Assembly: GCF_037646705.1 (NCBI RefSeq)
Contig: NZ_JBBHER010000010.1
Coordinates: 62,001-126,000 of the forward strand
Source: Pikeienuella litoralis
GTDB lineage: Bacteria; Pseudomonadota; Alphaproteobacteria; Rhodobacterales; Rhodobacteraceae
Direction of reading: 5' to 3'
DNA: 64,000 bases
The translations under genes were made by a program, and so were the position numbers. Numbering within the stretch: position 1 is the stretch's first letter; each line of letters starts with the position of its first letter. The notes beneath the pieces are model-generated. The model was not told the origin of the DNA. It did not search any database and saw nothing but the letters and a program-made list of their open reading frames with translations. This document shows, one piece after another, positions 62,586 through 64,000 of the stretch.

Positions 62586-63536
62586 ATGCGAGGAACAGTC
62601 GGCGCATTGATCGTCAACAGGTTGATCAGCTCGATTCCGGTCATGCTGGTCGTCTCGATCGTGGCGTTCGTTTTGATATACATCACGCCGGGCGATCCCG
62701 CCGCGATCATCGCAGGCGATACGGCGACGGCCGAGGACGTCGCCCGCATCCGCACCGCCATGGGGCTCGACAAGTCGCTGTTGGAGCAGTTCGCGATCTG
62801 GTTCTGGAAAACGTGCCAGGGCGATCTGGGCGTGTCGGTCGTCTCCGGAGAACCCGTGGCGCGGCTCATCTTCCAGCGGATAGCGCCGACGCTGTCGCTG
62901 GCGGCGACGACGATCGTCTTGTCCGTGATCGTCGCCGTGCCGCTCGGAACGCTGGCGGCCTGGCGCGCCGGCTCCTGGGTGGATCGTGGATTGAGCGTCC
63001 TTTCCGTGCTGTTCTTTTCCCTCCCGGTTTTTCTCATTGGATATTTCCTGATCGCGAAGTTCGCGCTCGGCGCGCGCTGGTTCCCCATTCAGGGATACCG
63101 CCCGCTCTCCGACGGGGTCGGAGAATGGCTCTGGTATCTCGCGCTGCCCACCGTATGCGTCAGCTTCGTGTTCATCGCGCTCATCGCGCGGATCACCCGC
63201 TCCGCCGTGATCGAAGCCCTGTCCGCGGATTTCATTCGCATGGCGCGCGCGAAAGGCGTCCCCGGAATGCGGATCCTGACCGTGCACGCCCTTCGCAACG
63301 CGGCGGTGCCGATCGCGGCGACCATCGGATTGGGGATCGCCGGATTGTTGAACGGCGTCGTGATCGTGGAGAACGTCTTTGCGATCCCGGGGCTGGGCCG
63401 CCTTACGGTCGACGCCGTCCTGCAGCGCGACTTTCCCGTGATCCGCGGCCTGATGCTCGTGTTGTCGCTGATCTACGTGCTGGTGAATCTGCTCGTTGAT
63501 CTGTCCTACATAATTCTCGATCCACGGGTGCGATGA
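62586..63536 (+). CDS. Peptide-type ABC transporter permease (DppB-like)
   Basis: A 316-residue membrane protein with six helices. VARIRTAMGLDKSLLEQFAI, WKTCQGDLGVSVVSGEPV, LPTVCVSFVFIALIARITRS and the EAA-type loop FIRMARAKGVPGMRILTVHA match DppB/OppB. The stop overlaps the start of the second permease. Confidence 0.92.
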   Translation: MRGTVGALIVNRLISSIPVMLVVSIVAFVLIYITPGDPAAIIAGDTATAEDVARIRTAMGLDKSLLEQFAIWFWKTCQGDLGVSVVSGEPVARLIFQRIAPTLSLAATTIVLSVIVAVPLGTLAAWRAGSWVDRGLSVLSVLFFSLPVFLIGYFLIAKFALGARWFPIQGYRPLSDGVGEWLWYLALPTVCVSFVFIALIARITRSAVIEALSADFIRMARAKGVPGMRILTVHALRNAAVPIAATIGLGIAGLLNGVVIVENVFAIPGLGRLTVDAVLQRDFPVIRGLMLVLSLIYVLVNLLVDLSYIILDPRVR

Positions 63537-64000
63537 CGATGGAACGGATCGCAAGGCGGCCAAATCCGTATTTCAGCAAGCTCAACAAGTTCATCTCGTG
63601 GCGCTTGCCGGCGGCCCTGCTGATCGGGGTCATCCTGGCTGCGGTTTTCGCGCCGCTGATCACGCCCCACGATCCGTATGAACTTGATCCGTCGATACGG
63701 CTTCTGCCGGTGAGCGCGGAGCACTGGCTCGGCACCGACGCGTTCGGGCGCGACGTCTTGAGCAGGGCGATCGTCGGGGGGAGGATCTCGCTCGGCATCG
63801 GATTTCTGGTCGGATTCGCCTCCATGGTCATCGGATTGTTTCTCGGCATGATCGCCGCGCAGAACGTTATCGCCGAAGCGGTGGTGATGCGGACCATGGA
63901 CGGGCTCATGGCGATTCCCAGCATTCTTCTCGCCATCGCGCTGGTGGCGGTTCTCGGGGGCAGCTTTCTCACGGTCGCGATCGCCGTCACCATCGTGGAG
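63533..64000 (+). CDS. Peptide-type ABC transporter permease (DppC-like), truncated by the window end
   Basis: The first 156 codons are present. MTMERIARRPNPYFSKLNKF leads to a helix (LPAALLIGVILAAVFAPLI), then HWLGTDAFGRDVLSRAIVGG, the DppC/OppC signature, and VMRTMDGLMAIPSILLAIAL. The ATG at 63533 overlaps the DppB-like stop (ATGA). The ATPases of the transporter are expected beyond 64000. Confidence 0.9.
   Translation, partial: MTMERIARRPNPYFSKLNKFISWRLPAALLIGVILAAVFAPLITPHDPYELDPSIRLLPVSAEHWLGTDAFGRDVLSRAIVGGRISLGIGFLVGFASMVIGLFLGMIAAQNVIAEAVVMRTMDGLMAIPSILLAIALVAVLGGSFLTVAIAVTIVE

Overview
The window is high-GC DNA from an alphaproteobacterium, most likely a member of the Rhodobacterales. 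The evidence is the set of core genes (ccoNOQP with ccoI and ccoS, ftsE-ftsX next to a zinc-ribbon protein, hspQ, a TIGR02281-type aspartic protease, a DctPQM TRAP system), the ATGA gene overlaps and the strongly GC-biased codons. No rRNA or tRNA gene was seen.

Layout. 1-3144: end of an amide/amino-acid type ABC operon (two LivG/LivF-like ATPases, a tiny AtzG-like protein, an amidase). 3290-28272: a region shaped by repeated integration into dusA. A 34-bp perfect direct repeat (3544-3577 and 28239-28272) lies in the 5' end of dusA and bounds a 24.7-kb island. Upstream of the left copy lies the 5' end of a second, dead dusA-type integrase gene, so an older related element sat here before the present one. 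28218-64000: core chromosome, with dusA, TauE-like exporter, aspartic protease, TRAP transporter, SGNH hydrolase, truncated haemoglobin, cbb3 oxidase operon, glutaryl-CoA dehydrogenase, Fe-alcohol dehydrogenase, CDF transporter, RhlE helicase, ftsEX-plsC, acyl-CoA synthetase, hspQ, AEC carrier, transglycosylase lipoprotein, MscS channel, serine hydrolase and the start of a peptide ABC operon.

The island. Its left half is a complete type I-E CRISPR-Cas system on the minus strand: cas3, then cas8e-cse2-cas7e-cas5e-cas6e-cas1-cas2, a short leader, and an array of 47 repeats and 46 spacers at an exact 61-bp period. Beyond cas3 lies a decayed second array of four repeats in the opposite orientation. 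The right half carries a PemK/MazF-like toxin, a KfrA-like coiled-coil regulator with phased TTTCGG repeats at its promoter, a large P-loop protein with an XPD/DinG-like four-cysteine cluster, a two-HTH regulator, two overlapping and dissimilar tyrosine recombinases, a PrtN-like activator, and the dusA-type integrase beside attR. These parts suggest a mobile element in which a plasmid-like maintenance and recombination module carries a CRISPR immune system.

How the genes work together. In the core part, the cbb3 genes form one run of overlapping or closely spaced genes that begins with the copper ATPase and the assembly factor and ends with the oxidase subunits, an unusual order. In the island, cas genes are translationally coupled by ATGA overlaps, and the integrase and dusA diverge from a short shared region that the element itself brings, so the island replaces the promoter and first codons of dusA.
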